NCBI GenBank assembly: GCA_002379985.1
Contig: DFVG01000017.1
Location: 1 to 64,000, forward strand
Length of the DNA stretch: 64,000 bases
Direction of reading: 5' to 3'
From: Flavobacteriaceae bacterium UBA4166
Lineage (GTDB): Bacteria > Bacteroidota > Bacteroidia > Flavobacteriales > Flavobacteriaceae
Shown piece by piece: positions 43,207 through 50,871 of the stretch (within the stretch, counting starts at the first letter, position 1; every line of letters begins with the position of its first letter). The position numbers and the translations under genes are program-made. Under the pieces are notes generated by a model, which saw only the letters and a program-made list of their open reading frames with translations, was not told the DNA's origin and ran no database searches.

Positions 43207-43983
43207 ATGCTACTTAAATACGACTTTACGTTTGAGGGACTTTTGACAGCCGTTTTTATGATGTATGATGAAAAAATAAAAGACCTACAGCTGCTTCGGC
43301 CCGAGCAATCACAGCCTTCACTTTTTTCGGATATGGAATATATTATCACTGATGATAGCAAAGCCTCTCGGGTCTGGAAAGGAATTGCCAAGAAAGGGGG
43401 CGTGCGCACACAACAGTTGCTTTATAGAGTATTTCTAAGTGAATTGCCGCAAATGGAAGCCTTGATCTTATCCTTTTTACGAGTATTTTTTCAGACACAA
43501 GGTACCGTGGTGAAGAATCCGGCGCATCCGCTTACATCCAAACTGTTAGAGATTCAGAAGATGATTGGGCGCGAAAAGCACCGTATGGATGCCTTTGTGC
43601 GGTTTATGCAAACAAAAGAGGGATGGTACGTGGCTACTATTGCACCCGATTTCAATGTATTACCCTTAAATGTAACGCATTTCAAGAATCGCTATGCAGA
43701 CCAGCATTGGTTGCTGTATGATGTAAAGCGAAACTATGGATTCTTCTATGACCAGGAGAAGGTTCAAGAAGTACAATTAGCGCTTGAATCGACAGCCCCT
43801 TTAACGCATCATATTAAGACGTTTTGCCTTTCGGAAGAAGAAACGCGTTTTCAAGAATTATGGAAATTGTATTTCGATAGTACCAATATTACTTCCCGGA
43901 AGAACATGAAACTTCACTTACAACATGTTCCGAAGCGATACTGGAAATATTTAACCGAAAAACAACCCATTCTAAAAAAATGA
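43207..43983 (+). CDS. Putative DNA repair protein, DUF4130 / radical-SAM-linked
   Basis: A 258-aa protein of the family that accompanies the DNA-repair radical SAM protein (DUF4130). Typical regions are KYDFTFEGLLTAVFMMYDEK at the N-terminus, REKHRMDAFVRFMQ, and the C-terminal RYADQHWLLYDVKRNYGFFY with KRYWKYLTEK. Members fused to or near uracil-DNA glycosylase domains led to the repair label; no catalytic residue is proven. It starts 3 bp after the radical SAM stop, so the two are one operon and probably one pathway. Confidence 0.9.
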   Translation: MLLKYDFTFEGLLTAVFMMYDEKIKDLQLLRPEQSQPSLFSDMEYIITDDSKASRVWKGIAKKGGVRTQQLLYRVFLSELPQMEALILSFLRVFFQTQGTVVKNPAHPLTSKLLEIQKMIGREKHRMDAFVRFMQTKEGWYVATIAPDFNVLPLNVTHFKNRYADQHWLLYDVKRNYGFFYDQEKVQEVQLALESTAPLTHHIKTFCLSEEETRFQELWKLYFDSTNITSRKNMKLHLQHVPKRYWKYLTEKQPILKK

Positions 43984-44016
43984 TTAATTTTAACATATAA
44001 CAAAAAACCAATCAAC

Positions 44017-44268
44017 ATGAAGAAATTCACAACCGCCTTGTTACTGTTATTGTTTGTTTTCAGTGTAAGCTGTCGAGAAACCACCCAAGAAAAAGCGCAA
44101 GATGCATTAGAAGCTGCCGCAGAAGATACGGAGAACAATCTTGAAAATGCTGGAGAAGCCATCGAAGAAGCTGTAGAAGAAACTGGAGATGCTATCGAAA
44201 ACGCAGGAGAAGAAATTAATGAAGAAATTGAAGGTACCGATGAGATGCCGGGAGGAGATGATAACTAA
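44017..44268 (+). CDS. Small acidic lipoprotein, CRET family member D
   Basis: An 83-aa member: signal peptide 1-18 and FSVSC-RETTQEK (Cys19), then acidic amphipathic helix repeats (ENAGEAIEEAVEETGDAIE) and the tail GEEINEEIEGTDEMPGG. The C-terminal third is nearly the same as in member E, showing a recent duplication. It lies 33 bp after the DUF4130 gene, so it may be read from the damage-module promoter as well as from its own. Confidence 0.85.
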   Translation: MKKFTTALLLLLFVFSVSCRETTQEKAQDALEAAAEDTENNLENAGEAIEEAVEETGDAIENAGEEINEEIEGTDEMPGGDDN

Positions 44269-44330
44269 ATTTTAACAAATTTATCCTTGAATTGAATTAA
44301 TTTCGTTCCATTAACACAAAATAAACCATT

Positions 44331-44552
44331 ATGAAAAAAGTATTTATAGCCGTAACCGCCCTTTTATTGAGCGTTTCAGTATTTTCTTGTCGTGAAACTA
44401 CAGAAGAAAGAACAGAAGAATCTATTGAAACAGCAATTGATGATACAGGAGATGCCATTGAAGATGCTGCAGAAGATGTAGAAGATGCCGTTAACGAAGC
44501 CGGTGAAGAAATTGAGGAAGAAGTAGAAGGCACTGACGATATGGACAATTAA
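44331..44552 (+). CDS. Small acidic lipoprotein, CRET family member E
   Basis: A 73-aa member: signal peptide 1-19 and SVFSC-RETTEERTEE (Cys20), then (A/V)EDA-type acidic helix (TGDAIEDAAEDVEDAV) and NEAGEEIEEEVEGTDDMDN. It is most like member D. A possible -7 variant (TAATTTCG) lies upstream. The gene ends 18 bp before a strong terminator, closing the lipoprotein/repair cluster. Confidence 0.85.
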   Translation: MKKVFIAVTALLLSVSVFSCRETTEERTEESIETAIDDTGDAIEDAAEDVEDAVNEAGEEIEEEVEGTDDMDN

Positions 44553-44572
44553 TCAGGTCCCGAAACATAGAA

Positions 44573-44600
44573 AAGCCCGGCGAAAGTCCGGGTTTTTTTT
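44573..44600 (+). terminator. Terminator of the lipoprotein cluster
   Basis: CCCGG pairs with CCGGG around CGAAAGT, followed by eight T. Confidence 0.85.
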
Positions 44601-44654
44601 GCACTACATATAATATTTTTTCTAACAACATCGCCAAGAGCAATTAAGATCTTC

Positions 44655-45086
44655 ATGAAAACCATTCTCGCTCCTTTGAAAGATACCACTCCAACACAAT
44701 GGTTTGTTTATATTGCTTTTTACTTCTGTTGGGGAATCACCATGAACTGGATTGGTCAAGAGTTAGCAATCGCTAAATTCACCTATTGGTGGCAGGTCAT
44801 CACCACCTATGTTCTATATATGGTTCCTATTTCTATCCTACTTAGACCTTATCCAATACACACGCAATATGCCTATGGTCTCATTGCTATGGGGTTGTTG
44901 GAGTTTGGAGGATATACTCTCAAAACTTCGTATATTTATCCTGACAACATATTGGAAAGGTGGTTCGGGGCACACGTGTTCGCACTGTGTATGACATTAT
45001 TTTTCGCCTGGTATTTCCCTCTTGGAAATTATGTCGTTAATCGTATATTTATGCCGTTAATCGATAAATCAAAGAAAAATAACTAA
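44655..45086 (+). CDS. Small integral membrane protein, four helices
   Basis: A 143-aa protein with about four membrane helices (FVYIAFYFCWGITMNWIG, WWQVITTYVLYMVPISIL, YAYGLIAMGLLEFGGYT, VFALCMTLFFAWYFPLG) and a basic C-terminus (DKSKKNN). No motif or family is recognised. It has its own space after the terminator at 44600. Confidence 0.72.
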   Translation: MKTILAPLKDTTPTQWFVYIAFYFCWGITMNWIGQELAIAKFTYWWQVITTYVLYMVPISILLRPYPIHTQYAYGLIAMGLLEFGGYTLKTSYIYPDNILERWFGAHVFALCMTLFFAWYFPLGNYVVNRIFMPLIDKSKKNN

Positions 45087-45182
45087 CAAAGGTACCATAA
45101 ACTTATATTTCTTAAGCTATTACATTTTTGAAAAGATCTGCGTAGGTTTGTTACATAATTAACAACAAAAAACCTATTCTTC

Positions 45183-45305
45183 ATGAAAAAATTAATGTTT
45201 ATTTTAGCATTGCTTGCATTTGCTGCAAGTTGTACCCCAGAAGCCATCACAACTGATGAACAACAAATCGACAAAGCAGACTACGAAGTTCCTCCCAACG
45301 GATAA
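45183..45305 (+). CDS. 40-residue lipoprotein
   Basis: A very short gene: ATG 45183, signal ALLAFAAS, lipidation at AASC-TPEAI (Cys17), then an acidic tail TTDEQQIDKADYEVPPNG and TAA at 45303-45305. Mature length is only 24 residues. The signal, lipobox and codon use support it. TAGGTTTG (45143-45150), a perfect -7 match, lies 32 bp upstream. It is 10 bp before the following membrane-protein start. Confidence 0.65.
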   Translation: MKKLMFILALLAFAASCTPEAITTDEQQIDKADYEVPPNG

Positions 45306-45315
45306 GAAACTTTCA

Positions 45316-45777
45316 ATGATATCAGGGGTGTTTCTATCGTTTTTATTGATAGCAACACCCTTTCTTTTTTACATCTATAAGTATGCTCCTACAGATTCGA
45401 AGGAATGGAATACCATTGTAGGGACTATTAATGCAGGAAATTTTGCCCATGCACAATCGTACATGCATGCATTGTTCACCAAAGTAACTTTCGTATTAAT
45501 GACCGGCATTTGGTTCTTAACTTCTAAGAATTGGTGGAAGTATGCCATTTTAGTTCCCCTCACTATGTTTTTATTTCAGTTGGCAGGGGTCATTAATCAT
45601 AAGAACGACTACATCGATGAGTTTGATTTTTGGTACTCCTTACCCATCATCTTACCTATCCTTATCTTTCTGATCTATATTTCCTATCAAATTGGCAAAA
45701 GAAGCGAATCGAACACCATGGACCTTAAAGATCAGGTAGATGATGAGATCAGTAAAATTTTCAGTGACAAATTATAG
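45316..45777 (+). CDS. Hypothetical membrane protein
   Basis: A 153-aa protein with about four helices (MISGVFLSFLLIATPFLFYI, ALFTKVTFVLMTGIWFL, AILVPLTMFLFQLAGVI, LPIILPILIFLIYISYQIG) and an acidic cytosolic tail (DLKDQVDDEISKIFSD). ATG 45316 avoids overlap with the 40-aa lipoprotein; ATG 45256 is an alternative that overlaps it. Family not recognised. Confidence 0.7.
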   Translation: MISGVFLSFLLIATPFLFYIYKYAPTDSKEWNTIVGTINAGNFAHAQSYMHALFTKVTFVLMTGIWFLTSKNWWKYAILVPLTMFLFQLAGVINHKNDYIDEFDFWYSLPIILPILIFLIYISYQIGKRSESNTMDLKDQVDDEISKIFSDKL

Positions 45778-45818
45778 AAAAGCTCTTCGCACCCTTTAAA
45801 TTTTCCATAATAAATACT

Positions 45819-45847
45819 TTGGATTTAGGACAAAAGTTTTAAATTTG
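45819..45847 (+). promoter_or_regulatory. Promoter of the tRNA-Gly/tRNA-Leu pair
   Basis: TTG at 45819-45821, an 18-bp spacer, and TAAATTTG at 45840-45847 give a full match to the Bacteroidota -33/-7 promoter. Transcription would start near 45853, about 110 bp before tRNA-Gly. Confidence 0.72.
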
Positions 45848-45880
45848 CTCCCGCTTTGAAACAAAAGCACGTTCTTTATT

Positions 45881-45979
45881 ATGCGAAAATAGCTCACACT
45901 CGTATCCCACGAGTGTAGCGAGAGGAATACGCGAGTGCCAACTTGCCATTTCTCAGCACGTAAATGCGAAAATAGCTCA
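45881..45979. repeat. 16-bp direct repeat of the tRNA-Gly 5' end around a 67-bp palindromic insert
   Basis: ATGCGAAAATAGCTCA occurs at 45881-45896 and again at 45964-45979, where it is the start of tRNA-Gly. The 67 bp between contain a perfect hairpin, CACTCGT (45897-45903) with ACGAGTG (45909-45915), and a second related GCGAGTG half. The layout resembles a small repeat element with target duplication. Confidence 0.75.
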
Positions 45980-46038
45980 GTTGGTAGAGCGCCACCTTGC
46001 CAAGGTGGAGGTCGCGGGTTCGAATCCCGTTTTTCGCT
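45966..46038 (+). tRNA. tRNA-Gly (GCC)
   Basis: A 73-nt cloverleaf: acceptor GCGAAAA/TTTTCGC, D-arm AGCTCAGTTGGTAGAGC, anticodon stem CCACC/GGTGG around loop TTGCCAA (anticodon GCC), T-arm GGTTCGAATCC, discriminator T. CCA is not encoded. It is the first of a two-tRNA transcript with tRNA-Leu 41 bp downstream. Confidence 0.96.
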
Positions 46039-46079
46039 CTAAGCCGAAGACGATTCGGCTTTTTTATTAAAGGTCCGAT

Positions 46080-46165
46080 GCTCGGGTGGTGGAATTGGTA
46101 GACACGTTGGACTTAAAATCCAATGACCAGTAACGGTCGTACGGGTTCAAGTCCCGTCCCGAGTA
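46080..46165 (+). tRNA. tRNA-Leu (TAA)
   Basis: An 86-nt class II tRNA: acceptor GCTCGGG/CCCGAGT (first pair G-T), anticodon stem TTGGA/TCCAA around CTTAAAA (anticodon TAA), long variable arm, T-arm GGTTCAAGTCC, discriminator A. CCA is not encoded. A hairpin with T tract (46041-46066) between the two tRNAs may weaken read-through or act in processing. Confidence 0.95.
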
Positions 46166-46357
46166 CTTGAAGCGAAAGCCGAACCGATAAGGTTCGGTTT
46201 TTTTTATGCGTATCATCCGTGAAAAACCTTGTTTTTCTAAGGATGGGAAGCGAAAAAAGAAAGCCCGATAGGGCATTAGGCTTTCATTTCCGATAGTAGG
46301 TAAAGAGACTCACCGTAGGTACGTCCCGTCCCGAGTACTTGAAGCGAAAGCCGAACC
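46151..46357. repeat. 35-bp direct repeat of the tRNA-Leu 3' end
   Basis: The sequence at 46151-46185 (last 15 nt of tRNA-Leu plus 20 nt) is repeated exactly at 46323-46357. The 137 bp between hold the tRNA terminator and a weak hairpin, no gene. Duplication of a tRNA 3' end is the usual trace of integration at a tRNA attachment site. Confidence 0.85.
46177..46206 (+). terminator. Terminator of the tRNA pair
   Basis: CCGAACC pairs with GGTTCGG around GATAA and is followed by T8, just after tRNA-Leu. Confidence 0.85.
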
Positions 46358-46386
46358 TTAAAGACCCGGGCATTTATATGCAGATG

Positions 46387-49002
46387 TTACGATTTTATCT
46401 TTACAGAAGCCTTTCGCTCTAACATACGCTTGATCTCATTTAACTTCATCAAAGCTTCAACAGGTGTAAGCGTATCAATATCCAGATGAAGAATCTCTTC
46501 ACGCAACTCCTCTAGTAAGGGGTCGTCTAATTTGAAGAAACTCAATTGCATTTCTTCTTTCCCGAGCTCCTTCATCTGGTGAGAGAGTTCTTCGGAACCA
46601 TGTGATTTTTCTAATCGCTCCAAAATTTTCTGAGAACGCTTCAACACCGTTTGTGGCATCCCCGCCATTTTCGCAACGTGAATTCCGAAGCTATGATGCG
46701 AACCTCCGGGCACTAATTTCCGAAGAAATAATACTTGATCTTTTAATTCTTTAACAGATACATTATAATTTTTAATACGATCAAACGTATCTGTCATTTC
46801 ATTTAACTCATGATAATGGGTGGCAAATAATGTTTTTGGTCGCGCCGGATGTTCGTGTAAATATTCGCTTATCGCCCAAGCAATAGAAATGCCATCATAG
46901 GTACTCGTACCACGACCTATCTCGTCCAACAACACTAAACTTCGGTCTGAAATATTATTTAGAATACTCGCCGTCTCGTTCATTTCAACCATAAACGTAG
47001 ATTCTCCCATCGAGATATTGTCACTGGCACCCACCCGCGTAAAGATCTTGTCTACACAACCCATACGTACTTCCGAAGCCGGCACAAAACTCCCCATCTG
47101 GGCCAACAATACAATGAGCGCAGTCTGCCGAAGGATCGCCGACTTACCACTCATGTTGGGTCCCGTAATCATGATAAGTTGCTGCGCTTCACGATCTAGA
47201 TACACATCATTAGGAATAAATGGCGCTTCGGGAGGAAGTTGTTGTTCGATCACGGGGTGACGCCCGCCTTTAATATCAAGATCAAAATCGTCAGTCAATT
47301 CAGGACGCTTATAATGATGCGTTCTAGCCTGCTCTGCAAAAGAACACAAACAATCTAATTGTGCTAGATATCCAGCAGTTTGCTGTACTTTCGGAATAAA
47401 TACCAGCAATTCTTCGATCAGTTCTGAAAACAGTTGCTGCTCTAAGACCGCTATCTTTTCTTCGGCACCTAGGATCTTCTGCTCGTATTCTTTAAGTTCT
47501 TCGGTAATGTATCGCTCCGCACTAACCAAGGTTTGTTTGCGAGTCCATTCGGAAGGTACTTTTTCTTTGTGCGTGTTGCGCACCTCAATGTAGTAGCCAA
47601 ACACATTATTAGAGGCGATCTTTAGTGAAGTGATCCCCGTGCGTTTGCTCTCCCGCTCCAGCATGGCGTCTAAATATTCTTTCCCACCGGAAGCAATGCT
47701 ACGAAGTTCATCAAGCTCATTATGATAGCCGTCAGCAATCACATTGCCTTTGGAAATTAGAACGGGAACCTCTGCCTTTAAGGAGGTTAACACTAAGGAG
47801 CACAGGTCTTCACAAGTATCTAAATGCTTAGCTATCTTAACAATGGCTGGTATTTCGGAAGCCGCTAAGAGCTCTTGAATAGGTTGCACCGCTTCTAGTG
47901 AATTCTTTAATTGAACCACTTCGCGGGGGTTGATCTTTCCGGTCGCTACTTTTGAAATTAATCGCTCTAGATCATAGATTCCTGACAATCCTTCTTGCAC
48001 CGACTCCAATACGGATCTTTCCGAGACTAAATAAGCAACACAATCGTGACGTTCCTGAATGGTTGAAACGTCCTTCAACGGCAATGCTAGCCAGCGCTTT
48101 AATAACCGACCACCCATTGGTGATTTGGTCTTGTCTATGACATCTAATAACGTAATCGCATTTTCTTGAGTGCTGTGATATAGTTCCAGATTTCGAATGG
48201 TAAATCGATCCATCCAAACATAGGCGTCTGCGGCAATTCTTGAAATACGCGTAATATGTTGTAGACGGTCGTGACGTGTTTCACTCAAATAGTGTAATGC
48301 AGCACCTGCAGCGACAATTCCGGTTTCTAAATGGGCCACACCAAATCCTTTTAAGGAAGTGGTTCCAAACTGTTTTTCCAGTGATTCTTGCGCATAATCT
48401 TCCTGAAACACCCAATCCTCCATAAAGAAAGCGTGGTAGTGTTCTCCAAAGGTTTCGGTAAAAATCTTTCGCTTTGGTTTACTGACCAATACTTCGGAAG
48501 GCGCAAAATTTTGAAGTAAGGTATCGATGTATTCCGAAGAACCTTCAGCTGTTAGAAACTCGCCGGTAGAAACATCTAAAAAGGACACGCCAAGTCGTTG
48601 CTTCCCAAAATGGACAGCTCCTAAAAAATTGTTTCGCTTGCGCTCTAAAATATCATCATTCAAGGCAACACCGGGCGTCACCAGCTCGGTCACTCCTCGC
48701 TTCACGATCTTTTTGGTTTGTTTTGGATCTTCTAATTGATCACATATGGCCACACGACATCCGGCCATCACCAATTTCGGCAAGTAGGTATGCAATGAGT
48801 GGTGTGGAAATCCGGCCAACTCGGTTTGATCGCCTCCATTATTCCGGGCGGTCAACGTAATATTCAAAATCTTTGCAGCCCGAACGGCATCGCTTCCAAA
48901 GGTCTCATAAAAATCCCCCACCCGAAACAACAATAAGGCATCAGGATACTTCGCCTTGATGCTATTGTATTGTTTCATTAAAGGGGTCACTTTCTTCGCC
49001 AT
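46387..49002 (-). CDS. mutS: DNA mismatch repair protein MutS
   Basis: An 871-aa ATPase that recognises mismatches. The N-terminal mismatch-binding domain starts with PLMKQYNSIKAKYPDALLLF and has the Phe-x-Glu wedge in VGDFYETFG; the ATPase has Walker A TGPNMSGKS (about residue 615), Walker B LVLLDEIGRGTSTYDG and the HYHELNEM motif. Length is typical of MutS1, so a true repair MutS rather than MutS2. It is transcribed toward the tRNAs; its promoter region is shared with the divergent methyltransferase gene. Confidence 0.97.
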   Translation of the reverse strand: MAKKVTPLMKQYNSIKAKYPDALLLFRVGDFYETFGSDAVRAAKILNITLTARNNGGDQTELAGFPHHSLHTYLPKLVMAGCRVAICDQLEDPKQTKKIVKRGVTELVTPGVALNDDILERKRNNFLGAVHFGKQRLGVSFLDVSTGEFLTAEGSSEYIDTLLQNFAPSEVLVSKPKRKIFTETFGEHYHAFFMEDWVFQEDYAQESLEKQFGTTSLKGFGVAHLETGIVAAGAALHYLSETRHDRLQHITRISRIAADAYVWMDRFTIRNLELYHSTQENAITLLDVIDKTKSPMGGRLLKRWLALPLKDVSTIQERHDCVAYLVSERSVLESVQEGLSGIYDLERLISKVATGKINPREVVQLKNSLEAVQPIQELLAASEIPAIVKIAKHLDTCEDLCSLVLTSLKAEVPVLISKGNVIADGYHNELDELRSIASGGKEYLDAMLERESKRTGITSLKIASNNVFGYYIEVRNTHKEKVPSEWTRKQTLVSAERYITEELKEYEQKILGAEEKIAVLEQQLFSELIEELLVFIPKVQQTAGYLAQLDCLCSFAEQARTHHYKRPELTDDFDLDIKGGRHPVIEQQLPPEAPFIPNDVYLDREAQQLIMITGPNMSGKSAILRQTALIVLLAQMGSFVPASEVRMGCVDKIFTRVGASDNISMGESTFMVEMNETASILNNISDRSLVLLDEIGRGTSTYDGISIAWAISEYLHEHPARPKTLFATHYHELNEMTDTFDRIKNYNVSVKELKDQVLFLRKLVPGGSHHSFGIHVAKMAGMPQTVLKRSQKILERLEKSHGSEELSHQMKELGKEEMQLSFFKLDDPLLEELREEILHLDIDTLTPVEALMKLNEIKRMLERKASVKIKS

Positions 49003-49110
49003 GAATCATATTTTCAGAGGGAATAAAAATAAAGAAATACCCTTGGCCTTCCCCGAAATCTATAGCGCATTTTATCCGATGTTATCAACAAATAACACAC
49101 TTGCTTTGAT

Positions 49111-49118
49111 TATTTTTG
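49111..49118 (+). promoter_or_regulatory. Candidate -7 element for the TrmH-type gene
   Basis: TATTTTTG matches TAnnTTTG and ends only 4 bp before the ATG at 49123. If used, transcription would start at or next to the initiation codon, giving a leaderless mRNA. Confidence 0.38.
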
Positions 49119-49122
49119 CGGC

Positions 49123-49665
49123 ATGCGTTACCGGAAATTGAAAAATAGTGAACTAGACCGACTCAGTACGAATGAATTCAAGGCGGCCGAAAAAACCAAA
49201 TTGATCGTCATATTGGATAACGTGCGTAGTCTGAACAATATTGGCGCTATTTTTCGCACTGCGGATGCCTTTTTGATCGAAAAGATCTACCTCTGCGGAA
49301 TCACAGCGAAACCCCCACACAAGGACATTCAGAAAACAGCCTTAGGCGCTACAGAAAGTGTGGCTTGGGAACATGTTGAAAATACGCTGCAATTGGTGTC
49401 TCAACTTAAGAGTGAGGGCGTCTTCGTAGCTTCCATTGAACAAGCCGAAACAGCGATCATGCTCGATGAATTTTCAGTACAAGAAGCAATGACCTATGCT
49501 TTGGTATTTGGTCATGAAGTAAAAGGAGTGTCACAAGAGGTGGTCTCCGCCAGCGATGCAGTCATTGAAATTCCGCAATTGGGAACCAAACATTCACTAA
49601 ATATCTCGGTAAGTTCCGGCGTAGTGCTTTGGGATTTTTTCAGCAAGCTGAAAGCATTGCGTTAG
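49123..49665 (+). CDS. TrmH-family (SPOUT) RNA 2'-O-methyltransferase
   Basis: A 180-aa SPOUT methyltransferase. The three signature motifs are seen: LDNVRSLNNIGAIFRTAD (motif 1, with NxG/R), ALVFGHEVKGVSQEVV (motif 2) and IEIPQLGTKHSLNISVSSG (motif 3, knot). SPOUT enzymes of this size methylate ribose 2'-OH in tRNA or rRNA; target unknown. Its 3' end overlaps the convergent folK-dNK gene by 4 bp. Confidence 0.92.
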   Translation: MRYRKLKNSELDRLSTNEFKAAEKTKLIVILDNVRSLNNIGAIFRTADAFLIEKIYLCGITAKPPHKDIQKTALGATESVAWEHVENTLQLVSQLKSEGVFVASIEQAETAIMLDEFSVQEAMTYALVFGHEVKGVSQEVVSASDAVIEIPQLGTKHSLNISVSSGVVLWDFFSKLKALR

Positions 49666-50816
49666 CTAACAATGGTGCGTACCAAGCTTAGATAGTCTGA
49701 TCGGTTTTTCACAAAATCCAAATCCGAAACGTCGATCACCTTCACTTTTTCTGCAGGTTGCGCTTTGATGTAATTAAAATATCCTTCGTGGATCTTCTGT
49801 AAGTATTCTGGCTGAATGTCTTGCTCGTAACTGCGACCTCGTTTTTTGATATTCTCCAGCAATCGTTCAGTGCTTTGATACAAATACACGTAAACATCAG
49901 GTTGCGGCAGCTCTTTATGCATGATTTGAAACAACTTTTTGTACAAGTTGAATTCTTCTTCCGCAAGGGTTACCTGAGCAAATATCAAGGATTTATACAG
50001 GTCATAATCGGTAATCACGCAATCTTTAAAAAGATCGAATTGTGCAATATCTTCCACCAATTGCTGATAGCGATCTGCCAAAAAACTCATCTCCAACGGA
50101 AACGCATACCGCTGCTGATCTTTATAGAATTTCGGAAGAAACGGATTGTCCTTAAATCGTTCTAGGATAAGTTTCGCATTGAATTCACCCGCCATCTGAG
50201 TGCTTAGACTCGTCTTTCCAGCACCAATATTTCCCTCAATGGCGATATAGTTGAAGCGGGCAAAATCAATATTCTTAATAGGGTTGCGCAACCATTTGGA
50301 TTGTTTTACCAAGTTCGTTTTATCGGGTGTTTCTGCCAATAGGCGAACCATATTTTTCTCTGAAACCGGATGCACCCATTGGGCATGTACTTCGGCCATG
50401 GGCTGCAATACGAACCTGCGACTTTCCATTTCAGGATGCGGTATTGTGAGACGTTTGGATGCTTTAACTTCTGCATCGTAAAACAACACATCAATATCAA
50501 TAGGTCGTGACGCATATCCATGCGAATCACCACGTTCACGCCCCATGCTTTTTTCAATGGAAAGAACTGCTTTCAACACTTTGGTGGAACTCAAACGCGT
50601 ACGCATCCAAATCACACAATTCAAAAACGCCGGGCCCTCGAAACCCATTGCAGGCGACTCATACACTGATGATATTTTATGGACCGCACCTACTTCTTCA
50701 AAAAGCATATCGACCGCCTGCTGTAGCTGCTCGTATCGGTTGCCCATATTGCTGCCTAGCGCTAAGAAAACATCATGAAGGGTGTCGTTCAAATTGGTGA
50801 TTTTAACATTTAGCAC
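49662..50816 (-). CDS. FolK-deoxynucleoside kinase fusion protein
   Basis: A 384-aa bifunctional protein. Residues about 14-165 are HPPK (FolK): VFLALGSNMGNRYEQL, VYESPAMGFEGPAFLN, and the signature RPIDIDVLFYD (104-114), which pyrophosphorylates hydroxymethyl-dihydropterin in folate synthesis. Residues about 188-384 are a deoxynucleoside kinase with P-loop GNIGAGKT (195-202), DYDLYKSLIFA and the IKKRGRSYEQDI lid segment. Both halves keep their catalytic motifs. The fusion joins folate and dNTP supply in one polypeptide. It overlaps the TrmH-type gene by 4 bp at the stop. Confidence 0.93.
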   Translation of the reverse strand: MLNVKITNLNDTLHDVFLALGSNMGNRYEQLQQAVDMLFEEVGAVHKISSVYESPAMGFEGPAFLNCVIWMRTRLSSTKVLKAVLSIEKSMGRERGDSHGYASRPIDIDVLFYDAEVKASKRLTIPHPEMESRRFVLQPMAEVHAQWVHPVSEKNMVRLLAETPDKTNLVKQSKWLRNPIKNIDFARFNYIAIEGNIGAGKTSLSTQMAGEFNAKLILERFKDNPFLPKFYKDQQRYAFPLEMSFLADRYQQLVEDIAQFDLFKDCVITDYDLYKSLIFAQVTLAEEEFNLYKKLFQIMHKELPQPDVYVYLYQSTERLLENIKKRGRSYEQDIQPEYLQKIHEGYFNYIKAQPAEKVKVIDVSDLDFVKNRSDYLSLVRTIVS

Positions 50817-50846
50817 GAAATTAACGAAAAGAATACGTCTGGCAAG

Positions 50847-50854
50847 TACCTTTG
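50847..50854 (+). promoter_or_regulatory. Candidate -7 element for the queuosine-precursor transporter gene
   Basis: TACCTTTG, an exact TAnnTTTG match, 17 bp before the GTG start codon at 50872; no -33 TTG at proper distance. Confidence 0.4.
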
Positions 50855-50871
50855 TTTGTTAAAGAATTTGT

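Noticed and set aside
46067..46276. A 69-codon frame on the minus strand
   Set aside because: It runs through tRNA-Leu and its terminator; this antisense-tRNA product is a well-known false gene.
46151..46357. An active integrative element at tRNA-Leu
   Set aside because: Only 137 bp lie between the repeats and no recombinase gene is seen; at most a scar.
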